DNA of 64,000 nt, taken from Haladaptatus sp. QDMS2. GTDB taxonomy: Archaea > Halobacteriota > Halobacteria > Halobacteriales > Halococcaceae. The stretch lies in NCBI RefSeq assembly GCF_029338295.1, contig NZ_CP119791.1, positions 1,488,001 to 1,552,000 on the forward strand, in the 5' to 3' direction. Both the position numbers and the translations under genes were made by a program. The notes under the pieces are model-generated. The model was not told where the DNA came from. It was given only the letters and a program-made list of their open reading frames with translations, and ran no database searches. The stretch's first letter is position 1, and each line of letters opens with the position of its first letter. Positions 1 through 7,440 of the stretch are shown piece after piece.

Positions 1-52
1 AATGTGACATACTGTCTCAACAGACGCCAGAAAAATATACCTTCACGTTGGC

Positions 53-667
53 TTAGGTGTGGCTTCCACCGACGGCGAGGCGAAGTCCGAGTGCGACGAA
101 GATGCTACTCGTCACCCACCGGAGCCCGCGATTTATCGACGGGCGAGCGGCGAGCAGGGTTCGCACGCGCCCCGAGAGCAGCGCGATACCGGTGAGATAC
201 GCGAGCGTCAACACCGCGTAGATGCCACCGAGTGCGAGAAACTGGCCGGTTGCGGCGGCCGAGTCGACGAACTGCGGGAGGAAGGCGAGGAAGAACAGTG
301 CGACCTTCGGGTTGAGGACGTTGATTGCGACACCCTGGAGATAGCTGTGGCCCGCCTGTTCTTCGTTCTCGATGCTGAGCGGCTCGTCGTCGCGGAACGT
401 CTGGATACCGAGATAGACGAGGTAGAGCGCCCCGACGTACTTGACCGCGGCGAACGCGGTAGCAGAGGTCTTGAGCAGCACTGAGAGCCCCAGAACGGCT
501 CCGAGAGTGTGGACGAGGATACCCGTGCTGATGCCCGCCGCAGAGAGCACGCCCGCCCGACGGCCGTCGCTCACGCCTCGCGTCAGGACGTAGATGGTGT
601 CCGGGCCGGGAGCGAGGATGAGCCCGACCGACGCGAGCACGAAGAGGTCGAGCGAATCGATTGCCAT
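53..667 (-). CDS. LysE/RhtB family amino-acid exporter
   Basis: A 204-residue membrane protein of the LysE/RhtB translocator family, which exports amino acids or their derivatives. The family signature APGPD is at residues 19-23 in the first membrane helix. The second hallmark, an LNPK...LPQF stretch, is at about residues 118-133. About six hydrophobic segments are visible, as is usual for the family. I start at the ATG giving MAIDSLDLF; the open frame runs 26 codons further upstream, but that stretch is not exporter-like and would precede the first helix. It is convergent with nothing and divergent from the secreted protein at 766. The substrate cannot be told from sequence. Confidence 0.9.
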   Translation of the reverse strand: MAIDSLDLFVLASVGLILAPGPDTIYVLTRGVSDGRRAGVLSAAGISTGILVHTLGAVLGLSVLLKTSATAFAAVKYVGALYLVYLGIQTFRDDEPLSIENEEQAGHSYLQGVAINVLNPKVALFFLAFLPQFVDSAAATGQFLALGGIYAVLTLAYLTGIALLSGRVRTLLAARPSINRGLRWVTSSIFVALGLRLAVGGSHT

Positions 668-765
668 TGGGTCTTGGTGAGTCGCATTGAGATAAAAACA
701 TTCGGCCGGCCAGAACGGTCTTGAACCCCGTCCAGTCTGCCACAATTGTTAAGTGAACACAGTCG

Positions 766-2124
766 ATGACCGTCTCAATGGCATGGGTGCGGACGCTGGT
801 GTTGGTAGGGCTTCTACTAGCGCTCGCGCCGATGGCCGGCGTGGCCGTGGACCCTGCAACGTCGCCATCACTCACGGCTACGTCTTCTCGAACACCCGAC
901 GGCATTCGATACGACATCACGGTCGAACCGGCATCCGTAGAGGGTCTCTGGGTTGACCCGGGTGACGAGTTCGACGTCGTCGGGGTTTCCGGCCTCGAAG
1001 AAACGACGCGTGGGGAGCGGCGCGTCTACCGCTGGGACGGCGAGTCGTCGGTCGCGACACTCAGCCTCGAATACGAAATTTCCAACTCCGACGGCGTGAC
1101 CGCTGGCCCTGAATTCACGCGGGCTGACGACTGGATGCTCGGCCCGGTTCCCGACCTCGAACTGTCGTGGAACGAGGACGGGCAGCTCACCACCCGTCGA
1201 CCCTTCTCGGACCCGACCGACCCGGGCGTGACGATTACGACAGACGGTCCCGGCGTCGTTGGGGAACGCTACGCGTTCCTCGGGGCTCACGACCGCTTCG
1301 AGCAGCGCGGGTCGGGAACGACGGTGCAACTGGTCGTTCCGCGTGGCGTCGAGCTGGACCAGGCACCTGATACGATTCTCGATGCACTTCTAGCGAGCGA
1401 ATCGATGCTTGACGTCGGTTCACCGTCAGAGGAAGTGCTCATCTTCGCGCTCCCGGACCCCGCACGAGGTGGCGGCGAATCGTTCCTCGGGGCGAACGAA
1501 CTCTGGGTCCACGCTGAGTCACGCCTCGACACCCCCAACAACGTCTGGCTCCACGAGTACATCCACACGCGCCAATCGTTCATGCTGGCTCCGGAGATGG
1601 TCTGGTTGCGCGAAGCGTCGGCCGAGTACTACGGCGCGAAGTTGGCGCACGAGCACGGCTTCGTGAGCGAGACAACCGTCCACGAGTACGTCAGGAGGCC
1701 CGGGCACGAAGACACCGTGCTCGCGGACACGGAGACGTGGACCGAACCGGGCGTGCCCTACACGAAGGGAACCCGAACCCTCGCAAAACTCGACGAGCGA
1801 ATCCGCGCCGCCACCGACGGGGAGCGGTCGCTCGACGACGTGATGCGCAGACTCAACGAACACGACGGCGTCGTCACCTACGCCGTCTTCGAACGGACGG
1901 TGGCGGCCGTCGCCGGCCAGTCGATGGACGAGTGGCTGTGGGAGCAGGTCCACGGGAGCGAAAACCCCAGGCCACTCACGACTCCGTGGGTCGTCCACCA
2001 GGCGAAAGCCCTGACCGGACCACTGACGCCACTCCCCACTGACTTCGGCTCGAAATCGCCCGCCGCTGGTCTCGGGGGCGTGCTGGCTGTGGGGTCTGGA
2101 CTCGCGCTTCTCTCGCGAAAATAG
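766..2124 (+). CDS. Secreted gluzincin-like metallopeptidase, membrane anchored
   Basis: A 452-residue protein with an N-terminal hydrophobic signal-like segment (about residues 8-25) and a C-terminal hydrophobic anchor (about 432-450) ending in Arg-Lys, so probably on the outer cell face. The centre has an intact zinc-binding HEYIH motif at residues 263-267, followed by REASAEYYGA with glutamates at 283 and 287. This is the layout of gluzincins such as families M1 and M61 (HExxH plus a downstream Glu). The N-terminal half looks like a beta-rich domain, as in M61-type proteins. Zinc peptidase activity is inferred from these motifs only; the peptide substrate is unknown. Confidence 0.75.
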   Translation: MTVSMAWVRTLVLVGLLLALAPMAGVAVDPATSPSLTATSSRTPDGIRYDITVEPASVEGLWVDPGDEFDVVGVSGLEETTRGERRVYRWDGESSVATLSLEYEISNSDGVTAGPEFTRADDWMLGPVPDLELSWNEDGQLTTRRPFSDPTDPGVTITTDGPGVVGERYAFLGAHDRFEQRGSGTTVQLVVPRGVELDQAPDTILDALLASESMLDVGSPSEEVLIFALPDPARGGGESFLGANELWVHAESRLDTPNNVWLHEYIHTRQSFMLAPEMVWLREASAEYYGAKLAHEHGFVSETTVHEYVRRPGHEDTVLADTETWTEPGVPYTKGTRTLAKLDERIRAATDGERSLDDVMRRLNEHDGVVTYAVFERTVAAVAGQSMDEWLWEQVHGSENPRPLTTPWVVHQAKALTGPLTPLPTDFGSKSPAAGLGGVLAVGSGLALLSRK

Positions 2125-2151
2125 CGTGACAGGTTGGGGACCGTCTGTCGC

Positions 2152-3471
2152 TCAGGGTTTGACCATGTAGCGGAGCACGAGTCCGACGCTGAGCAGCGCC
2201 CCGATGAGGATGAGCATCGTCGCGAGGCTGACGATGTTCATCCCGAACGAGCCGTACTGGTCGTCGAACAGTTCGCTGTGCGGCGGAGGCGGCTGGTTGA
2301 ACACGTCGTCGACCGCCGGGGTCGTGTCGCCACCATCGACGTCCTCCACCACAGTCGGAAGGTCGGGCTCCGACGTCACCGGGTCGATGTCCGAGGACGA
2401 ATCGTCGTTCGTACCGCCCTTCTTGTCGTCGTTCGGGTTCTTGTCACTGGCGTCGCCGCCGCCAGTCGCACCACTGTCAGCACCGCCAGTTGCTTGCTCC
2501 CCGTCGGTCGTTTCCCCGGACGAGCCTGACTGCTGGTCACCCGAGCCACCGGTGGCACTCTCGTCGGATTCACTACCGCCCGTGTCCGGGTCAGCGACGG
2601 CGTCAGATTGACCGTCGTCACCCGTATTCGTGTCTGGTTGCTCGCTCGGCTCAGGTTCTGGCTCGGGGGCTGGTTCTGGGTCCGGCTCTGGCGCTGGGTT
2701 CGGGTCAGCACGGTCCTCGGTGTCAGGGTCCGCCACGTCCTCGATTCCCTCGTCGCGTGGGGTTGGCTCGGCCGGTTCTGGGTCAGCGCGATTGTCTGGC
2801 TTCTTCTCGGGCCGTTCCTTTTCGGGTGGCCCGCGCTTGTCTTCGCCGTCCCATTTCTCGTGGAACTGCGCGTGTTTCTCTGCCCAGCGTTCGGCGAATT
2901 CACGGGCTTTCTCGTCCCATTTCGCGTTCAAGTCTGCGACTTTTTCAGCGTCAGCACCGTACTTCTCGGTCGCCTTGTCGATCCTATCGCGCTTTTTGTC
3001 CTCAAACTTCTTCGTGTCCTCTCTCGCCTCCTCGTGGAACTCCGCGTGCTCCGACTTGGATTTCGCTGCCTCCTCGCGTGCCTTCTCGGCCTCCTTGCGC
3101 TCCTTCTCCGCGCGTTTTTCGGCCTCATTTCGTTCTTTCTCCGCTTTCTTTTCTGCTTCCTTCTGTTTCTTCTCTGCCTCTTTGCGTTCCTTTTCTGCTT
3201 GCTTCTCCGCTTCCTCGCGTTCCTTCTCGTCTTCGTCCGCGGAGCCTGCGTTCAGAGCCGACGAGTGATAGTCGTCTTCGTCATCGTCATCGTCTCGTTC
3301 CCACTCGTCGTCATCGTCGTCATCGTCGTCGAACGTGCCGAGCGTTTGCACGTCGTTCGTCTGTTCAGTCGGGCCGAACGGTGCGGCTACAGCGACACTG
3401 GGGGCGAACAGAAGCGCGGCCACGACGACGAGAACGAACAATCGGCGTAGCAAATGTCGAGGAGCAGTCAC
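2152..3471 (-). CDS. Secreted, membrane-anchored charged-helix protein of unknown function
   Basis: A 439-residue protein with a clear signal peptide (residues 1-30), an Asp-rich tract (48-67), a long Glu/Lys/Arg/Ala helix (about 80-140) and a mixed helical part to about 210. A Pro/Glu/Asp and Gly/Ser/Thr-rich disordered stalk (210-390) and one C-terminal membrane helix (about 409-433) follow. The charged helix repeats units such as AEKERKEAEKK and resembles a single alpha-helix (ER/K) or coiled coil. The architecture suggests a surface protein held off the membrane by a stalk. It lies downstream of, and on the same strand as, the secreted hendecad-repeat protein at 3729-4199, with a 257-bp gap. 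I recognise no family. Confidence 0.8.
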   Translation of the reverse strand: MTAPRHLLRRLFVLVVVAALLFAPSVAVAAPFGPTEQTNDVQTLGTFDDDDDDDDEWERDDDDDEDDYHSSALNAGSADEDEKEREEAEKQAEKERKEAEKKQKEAEKKAEKERNEAEKRAEKERKEAEKAREEAAKSKSEHAEFHEEAREDTKKFEDKKRDRIDKATEKYGADAEKVADLNAKWDEKAREFAERWAEKHAQFHEKWDGEDKRGPPEKERPEKKPDNRADPEPAEPTPRDEGIEDVADPDTEDRADPNPAPEPDPEPAPEPEPEPSEQPDTNTGDDGQSDAVADPDTGGSESDESATGGSGDQQSGSSGETTDGEQATGGADSGATGGGDASDKNPNDDKKGGTNDDSSSDIDPVTSEPDLPTVVEDVDGGDTTPAVDDVFNQPPPPHSELFDDQYGSFGMNIVSLATMLILIGALLSVGLVLRYMVKP

Positions 3472-3728
3472 AGCGTCCCTCCCCGTCGCTCGTTCGTGGG
3501 GACGTTCGTCTCGGATGACGCACCAATCATGACAACAAGTCTGCCAGCGGGTCGCTTTGTTATGGGCAGCGTGAATGTCGTCGTTCGGGCATTGAAGTCG
3601 GTAAGTAGAGATTAATTTGTAGACAGGTTCGCTGCACGGAGCGTCGAAAAATCGGTTGAGATAACTCTCACGCGTCGAATTTCGCGGAATTCAGATACGT
3701 GGCGGTCGGGAATCGAGGTCGTCGATCC

Positions 3729-4199
3729 TCACGCGGTCCCATTCTCGAGGCGAGCAATCGTTTCCTCGTACTGCGAGATGAGGTTCTGGCGCTTCGTTTC
3801 GTAGATAGCCACTTTTTGCTCCTGTTGGGCTTCGAACTGTCGGGCCGCCTTCGCGAGTTCGGATTCGAACCGATGGGCGTCACGCTGTTGCTGGGCTTCG
3901 AATTTCCCCGCTCGCGTGTCCAGTTTCTGCTCGAAAATGTTCGCGTCGCGGTCCTGCTGGTCCTCGAACGCGCGGGCTTCGCGTGCCAGCTTTTCCTCGA
4001 ACGCGTTTGCATCGCGGTCTTGCTGGCCGGCGAAGTCTTGGTCGAGTTTCGCCAGGTTACGTTCGAACACCTCGGTCACCGCTTGAATCTGCTCCTCGGT
4101 CGAGGAGTCCGTCTCGCTAGCCGCCGCGAGGCCGGGCGTGGCAACGAGTGCGAGCGCGAGCAACACAGCGACAAATTTCGAGAGGCCCCGCTGTGTCAT
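3729..4199 (-). CDS. Secreted protein made of ten 11-residue helical repeats
   Basis: A 156-residue protein. Residues 1-27 are a signal peptide. From residue 45 to the end the chain is one repeat array: an aromatic residue occurs exactly every 11 positions (Phe 45, 56, 67, 78, 89, 100, 111, 122, then Tyr 133 and 144), usually followed by Glu. Alternate units are alike, so the pattern also reads as a 22-residue repeat beginning QQDRDAN. Hendecad periodicity of this kind forms nearly straight, often right-handed, coiled coils or amphipathic surface helices. No enzyme motif or anchor is present. It probably works with the stalked protein just downstream (2152-3471), but that is inference from position and shared helical character. 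Confidence 0.8.
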   Translation of the reverse strand: MTQRGLSKFVAVLLALALVATPGLAAASETDSSTEEQIQAVTEVFERNLAKLDQDFAGQQDRDANAFEEKLAREARAFEDQQDRDANIFEQKLDTRAGKFEAQQQRDAHRFESELAKAARQFEAQQEQKVAIYETKRQNLISQYEETIARLENGTA

Positions 4200-4426
4200 C
4201 GGTCCATCACCCGGTGGCGTTCATCAATCAGCAGGACGTACTCGTCGTGTGGAGAGTCATCTATTGAGGAGAGTCAGTGGTCGTTACCCTTTGTTATAGA
4301 CAGGCCGACGAATTTGGGTCCGGCCTGCGATTCTGAAGGGCGCGCCTAACCCGCGTCTGGGGCTCTCACACACGGTCAGACGGGGAAACGCCGCTGTTAA
4401 ACGTCAGTAGCCGCTACGAATCCGCA

Positions 4427-5464
4427 ATGACCAACGAATCGGAGTACTCAGAGGGCGACCTCCGAAACACGGGACTCAGTCTCAAACACGACCGGGAGTG
4501 GGACTACGAGCTCGAACGCATCATTGAGGCGGTCGAAGAACGCGACGCGAAGAAAGTCGGGCTCCAGTTCCCAGAAGGGCTCAAACGCCGTGGCCCGGCC
4601 GTCGCAGACGATCTCCGCCAGCTTCTGCCCGACGACGTGACCGTGATGATTTCCGGCCAGCCGTGTTATGGCGCGTGCGACTTAGATACCTTCCTCATGC
4701 GCCGCACCGACGTGTTCGTCCACTTCGGTCACTCGCCGATGAAGGAATCTGACAAGATTATCTACGTCCCCCTGTTCTCCAACGTCGAAGTCACGCCCAT
4801 CATGGAGGAGGCGCTCGCCGAACTCGACGGCGACGACGTCGGCCTCGTCACCACCGCCCAGCACATGAACCGCTTCGACGAGATGCGCGATTTCTTAGAA
4901 GACGAGGGCTTCACCGTCCACACCCGGCGCGGCGACGACCGCCTCACTCACGAGGGGCAGGTCCTCGGCTGCAACTACGCTTCGGCAGATATCGACGCAG
5001 ACCAGGTCCTCTACGTCGGCGGCGGCAAGTTCCATCCGCTCGGCCTCGCCATGGAACACCCCGACAAGAAGGTGGTCATCGCAGACCCCGTCAACATGGT
5101 CGTCACCATCGCGGACACCGAGAAGTTCCTCAAACAGCGCTATGCCTCCGTCCACAAGGCAATGGACGCGGAGACGTGGGGCGTCATCTTCTGTACCAAA
5201 ATCGGGCAGGGTCGCTGGGAAATCGCCCAGGAAATCCTTGAAAATAATGAGAACGCCTACCTCATCACGATGGACGAGGTCACCCCAGACCGCCTGCTCA
5301 ACTTCGGCTTCGACGCCTACGTGAACACGGGCTGTCCGCGTATCACGACCGACGACGGGCCCCGGTTCAACAAGCCGATGCTCACGCCCGGCGAGTACGA
5401 GATTGCCATCGGCGAAAAACCGCTCGACGAACTCGAATTCGACACCTTCCACGGCACCTGGTAG
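4427..5464 (+). CDS. dph2: Diphthamide biosynthesis enzyme Dph2 (3-amino-3-carboxypropyl-histidine synthase)
   Basis: Makes the first step of diphthamide synthesis: it transfers the 3-amino-3-carboxypropyl group of S-adenosylmethionine to a histidine of elongation factor 2, using a [4Fe-4S] cluster and radical chemistry. The protein has 345 residues, usual for archaeal Dph2. The three cluster-type cysteines are visible: Cys84 (in QPCYGAC, with Cys80), Cys182 (GCNYAS) and Cys303 (TGCPR). The VGLQFPEGLKR start of domain 1 is typical. A TATA-like GTTAAAC about 27 bp upstream of the ATG supports a leaderless start. It is single-gene here, with an unrelated small gene following. Confidence 0.96.
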   Translation: MTNESEYSEGDLRNTGLSLKHDREWDYELERIIEAVEERDAKKVGLQFPEGLKRRGPAVADDLRQLLPDDVTVMISGQPCYGACDLDTFLMRRTDVFVHFGHSPMKESDKIIYVPLFSNVEVTPIMEEALAELDGDDVGLVTTAQHMNRFDEMRDFLEDEGFTVHTRRGDDRLTHEGQVLGCNYASADIDADQVLYVGGGKFHPLGLAMEHPDKKVVIADPVNMVVTIADTEKFLKQRYASVHKAMDAETWGVIFCTKIGQGRWEIAQEILENNENAYLITMDEVTPDRLLNFGFDAYVNTGCPRITTDDGPRFNKPMLTPGEYEIAIGEKPLDELEFDTFHGTW

Positions 5465-5511
5465 TCGCCCGGAAGGCGGGATTTATCCGCCCAAACCTCG
5501 TATTTTTACGT

Positions 5512-6006
5512 ATGGGAAGTGGGGAAACAGCGAGGCTGCACCGGACGGAAACGGACGTCGAACTGCGCACCATTGGATTCCGATTGCGCGAGATTCAACG
5601 CCTGTTGAGCATGCGCGTCGTCCAGGAAAACCGCAGGCTCGAAGCCGATGGCCTGACGCCAGTCACGGAGGCAGACTTTTTCAAGCAGGAGATAGACGAA
5701 GAGCGAATCTCCAGACAGGGAGTTTCACGGCAGGCAGAGCGCCTCGGAGGTCTCGAACTCGGTGCTGGGGTCCGGCTGACGCTGGTCGACGGAACAGTTA
5801 TCGCGGGGACGGCCGGTCCAATCGAGTTCGTCCCGTCAGAGCGACTCCGACTCGAACTGCGACCTCGTGACGATTCGGCGGTTCGCTTCGAGGTTCGGAC
5901 GGCCTTCGACGAGACGGGATGGGCACCGGTTACGGTCAGACGCTACGAGATCGGGGACAACGACTGGGACGTCCTCGGCGTCGTGAGGGAGGTTTCGACG
6001 CCGTGA
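5512..6006 (+). CDS. Conserved hypothetical protein, 164 aa
   Basis: I do not recognise a family. The protein is soluble, with an N-terminal helical half (about residues 15-75, rich in Arg and Glu) and a C-terminal half predicted to be beta-rich (about 80-160), in which a V.LTLVDGTVI.GT stretch resembles a small barrel. An A/T-rich box (ATTTATCC) about 27 bp upstream of the ATG fits a leaderless promoter. It is the same strand as dph2, 47 bp downstream, and convergent with the small gene at 6008, with only one base between the stop codons. Confidence 0.7.
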   Translation: MGSGETARLHRTETDVELRTIGFRLREIQRLLSMRVVQENRRLEADGLTPVTEADFFKQEIDEERISRQGVSRQAERLGGLELGAGVRLTLVDGTVIAGTAGPIEFVPSERLRLELRPRDDSAVRFEVRTAFDETGWAPVTVRRYEIGDNDWDVLGVVREVSTP

Positions 6007-6007
6007 G

Positions 6008-6265
6008 TTACCCCTCGCCCTCCGACTGGTAGGGTTCGCCCACGGCCTGCTGGGGCAAGAGGCCGAGAATCTCGTTTCGCAAGTCGTCGCGCGACTCGAA
6101 CCGCTCGTCGTTCGAGTGCGTGAGGAGTTCGCCGAGGTTCTCCTCGCCGTCCGCGAGTTGGAGCGTTACGTCTCCGCAGCGTTCGACGGCTGTGGCCCGT
6201 GAAATCGGGTAGGACAGTTCGTCGAGGAGCGCGTCGAGGTGGTTCAGCTTGACAGTGTCGTCCAT
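6008..6265 (-). CDS. DUF5789-like small haloarchaeal protein
   Basis: An 85-residue acidic protein. The ATG giving MDDTVKLNHLDALL is chosen because the upstream in-frame codons encode a stretch without haloarchaeal composition. The pattern 'L..lL.el.YPisra.A.' followed by 'l.LAdGEE.lgell' and a C-terminal '...eIl..LP..aVGePyQSEGEG' matches the small haloarchaeal DUF5789 proteins as I remember them. The function is unknown; the family has been linked by neighbourhood to stress and translation genes, but nothing here tests that. It ends tail-to-tail with the 5512 gene. Confidence 0.65.
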   Translation of the reverse strand: MDDTVKLNHLDALLDELSYPISRATAVERCGDVTLQLADGEENLGELLTHSNDERFESRDDLRNEILGLLPQQAVGEPYQSEGEG

Positions 6266-6430
6266 CAGAGAAGGTACGAGAGCGGCCGGTAAAGCCACGC
6301 GTATCGGTCAGACACCGATACGTTCAGCGTAGCTGAGAAGACGCGGCACCGACAGTGAGTCCAACTCGCACGGGAATAACTACTGTGCATACACAAAACT
6401 ATTAGTATGTCTATGAGGAATGGACTTGTA

Positions 6431-6820
6431 ATGAGCGCCACTCCAGACGTCAGCCGAGCACTCGATTGTTGCAAACCAGACGACGCCGTTTCGGTCACGA
6501 TCGACGCGACCGAACTCGAATCGACCAGTTCCGACTACTTGCGTACGTTCCGACGCGCCCTCCGCGAGCAAAACTTTTCACCGTCTCGCATCCGCCTGTC
6601 CGCGTCGTTCGACGAGGACTGCTCGCTCGCCACCCAGCGCGAAGTCGACCGCGTCCGCGAGTACGTGCGCGTGGCGGACTTCCTCGGCGCGACGACGGTC
6701 ACGCTCACGATTGAGTCGGTCGCCAACCCGGAGAAGGTCCGTCCCGCACTCGCCGCCTGCCGCGAGCGGGCGGACCGAGAGGGAATCACCCTTGAGGTGA
6801 CAGGCCAAACCAGCCTCTGA
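6431..6820 (+). CDS. Conserved hypothetical protein co-transcribed with METTL5-like methylase
   Basis: A 129-residue alpha/beta-looking protein (from MSATPDVSRAL). I do not recognise its family. The C-terminal half (about residues 70-125) reads like the end of a TIM-barrel or Rossmann-like unit: 'ADFLGATTVTLTIES' followed by 'EGITLEVTGQTSL'. An ACTATTAG box centred about 27 bp before the second ATG supports the start at 6431 as leaderless, rather than the in-frame ATG at 6407. Its stop overlaps the start of the next gene (ATGA), so the two are translated from one message. Confidence 0.7.
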   Translation: MSATPDVSRALDCCKPDDAVSVTIDATELESTSSDYLRTFRRALREQNFSPSRIRLSASFDEDCSLATQREVDRVREYVRVADFLGATTVTLTIESVANPEKVRPALAACRERADREGITLEVTGQTSL

Positions 6821-7440
6821 TGGGAACGAAACGCGCCCTCGAACAGCAACTGGCGGTCGTCGCCGGGTTCGAACGGCCGAAAACGAGCCTCGAACAGTAC
6901 CGCACACCCCCCGACCTCGCAGCCCACCTCATTCACGTTGCAGACCTTCAGGGCGACGTAGAGGACCGTCTCGTGGTCGATTTGGGCACCGGTACGGGGA
7001 TGCTCGCGCTCGCCGCCGCACTCCGCGGGCCGACTCGCGTCGTCGGCGTGGACGTAGACCCCAAACCGCTGCGCACGGCGCGGGCGAACCAGAACCGAGT
7101 GGGCACCCGAACGGACATCGCGTGGGTGAACGCCGACGCGACGCGCCTCCCGCTGTGCCCCGACGAGGAGACAACCGTTGTGATGAACCCGCCGTTTGGC
7201 GCACAGGACGACAACGTCCACGCAGACCGCGCGTTCCTCGAAACGGCGGCGAAGATTGCAACCGTCTCATACTCCGTCCACAACGCCGGCAGCAAGCAGT
7301 TCGTCGAATCGTTCGCTGAAGACCACGGCGGGGAGGTCACCCACGCCTTTCAGGCGGCGTTTGACGTGCCAAAACAGTTTGACTTCCACACGGAGGCGTC
7401 GAAGACGCTCGACACCGAAGTGTTCCGCATCGAGTGGTAA
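6820..7440 (+). CDS. METTL5-family RNA N6-adenine-type methyltransferase
   Basis: A 206-residue class I S-adenosylmethionine methyltransferase. Motif I is VVDLGTGTGMLALAAAL (about residues 50-66), the acidic end of strand beta-2 is in GVDVD, and the catalytic motif IV is MNPPFG (about 124-129). The N-terminal 'LEQYRTPPDLAAHLIHVA' is typical of METTL5/PRED28-like enzymes. Eukaryotic METTL5 methylates an adenine of small-subunit rRNA; the archaeal orthologue is thought to act on RNA as well, but the exact target is inference. Its start overlaps the 6431 gene by 1 bp, and its stop abuts the stop of the rhomboid gene on the other strand. Confidence 0.88.
   Translation: MGTKRALEQQLAVVAGFERPKTSLEQYRTPPDLAAHLIHVADLQGDVEDRLVVDLGTGTGMLALAAALRGPTRVVGVDVDPKPLRTARANQNRVGTRTDIAWVNADATRLPLCPDEETTVVMNPPFGAQDDNVHADRAFLETAAKIATVSYSVHNAGSKQFVESFAEDHGGEVTHAFQAAFDVPKQFDFHTEASKTLDTEVFRIEW

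Noticed and set aside
105-920. Long minus-strand frame overlapping the LysE gene and the next promoter
   Set aside because: Arg/Pro-rich translation typical of an out-of-frame shadow in high-GC DNA; the LysE frame explains the region.
2490-3518. Long plus-strand frames opposite the charged-helix protein
   Set aside because: They mirror the low-complexity repeat on the minus strand (Ser/Phe- and Leu-rich translations); no independent signal.
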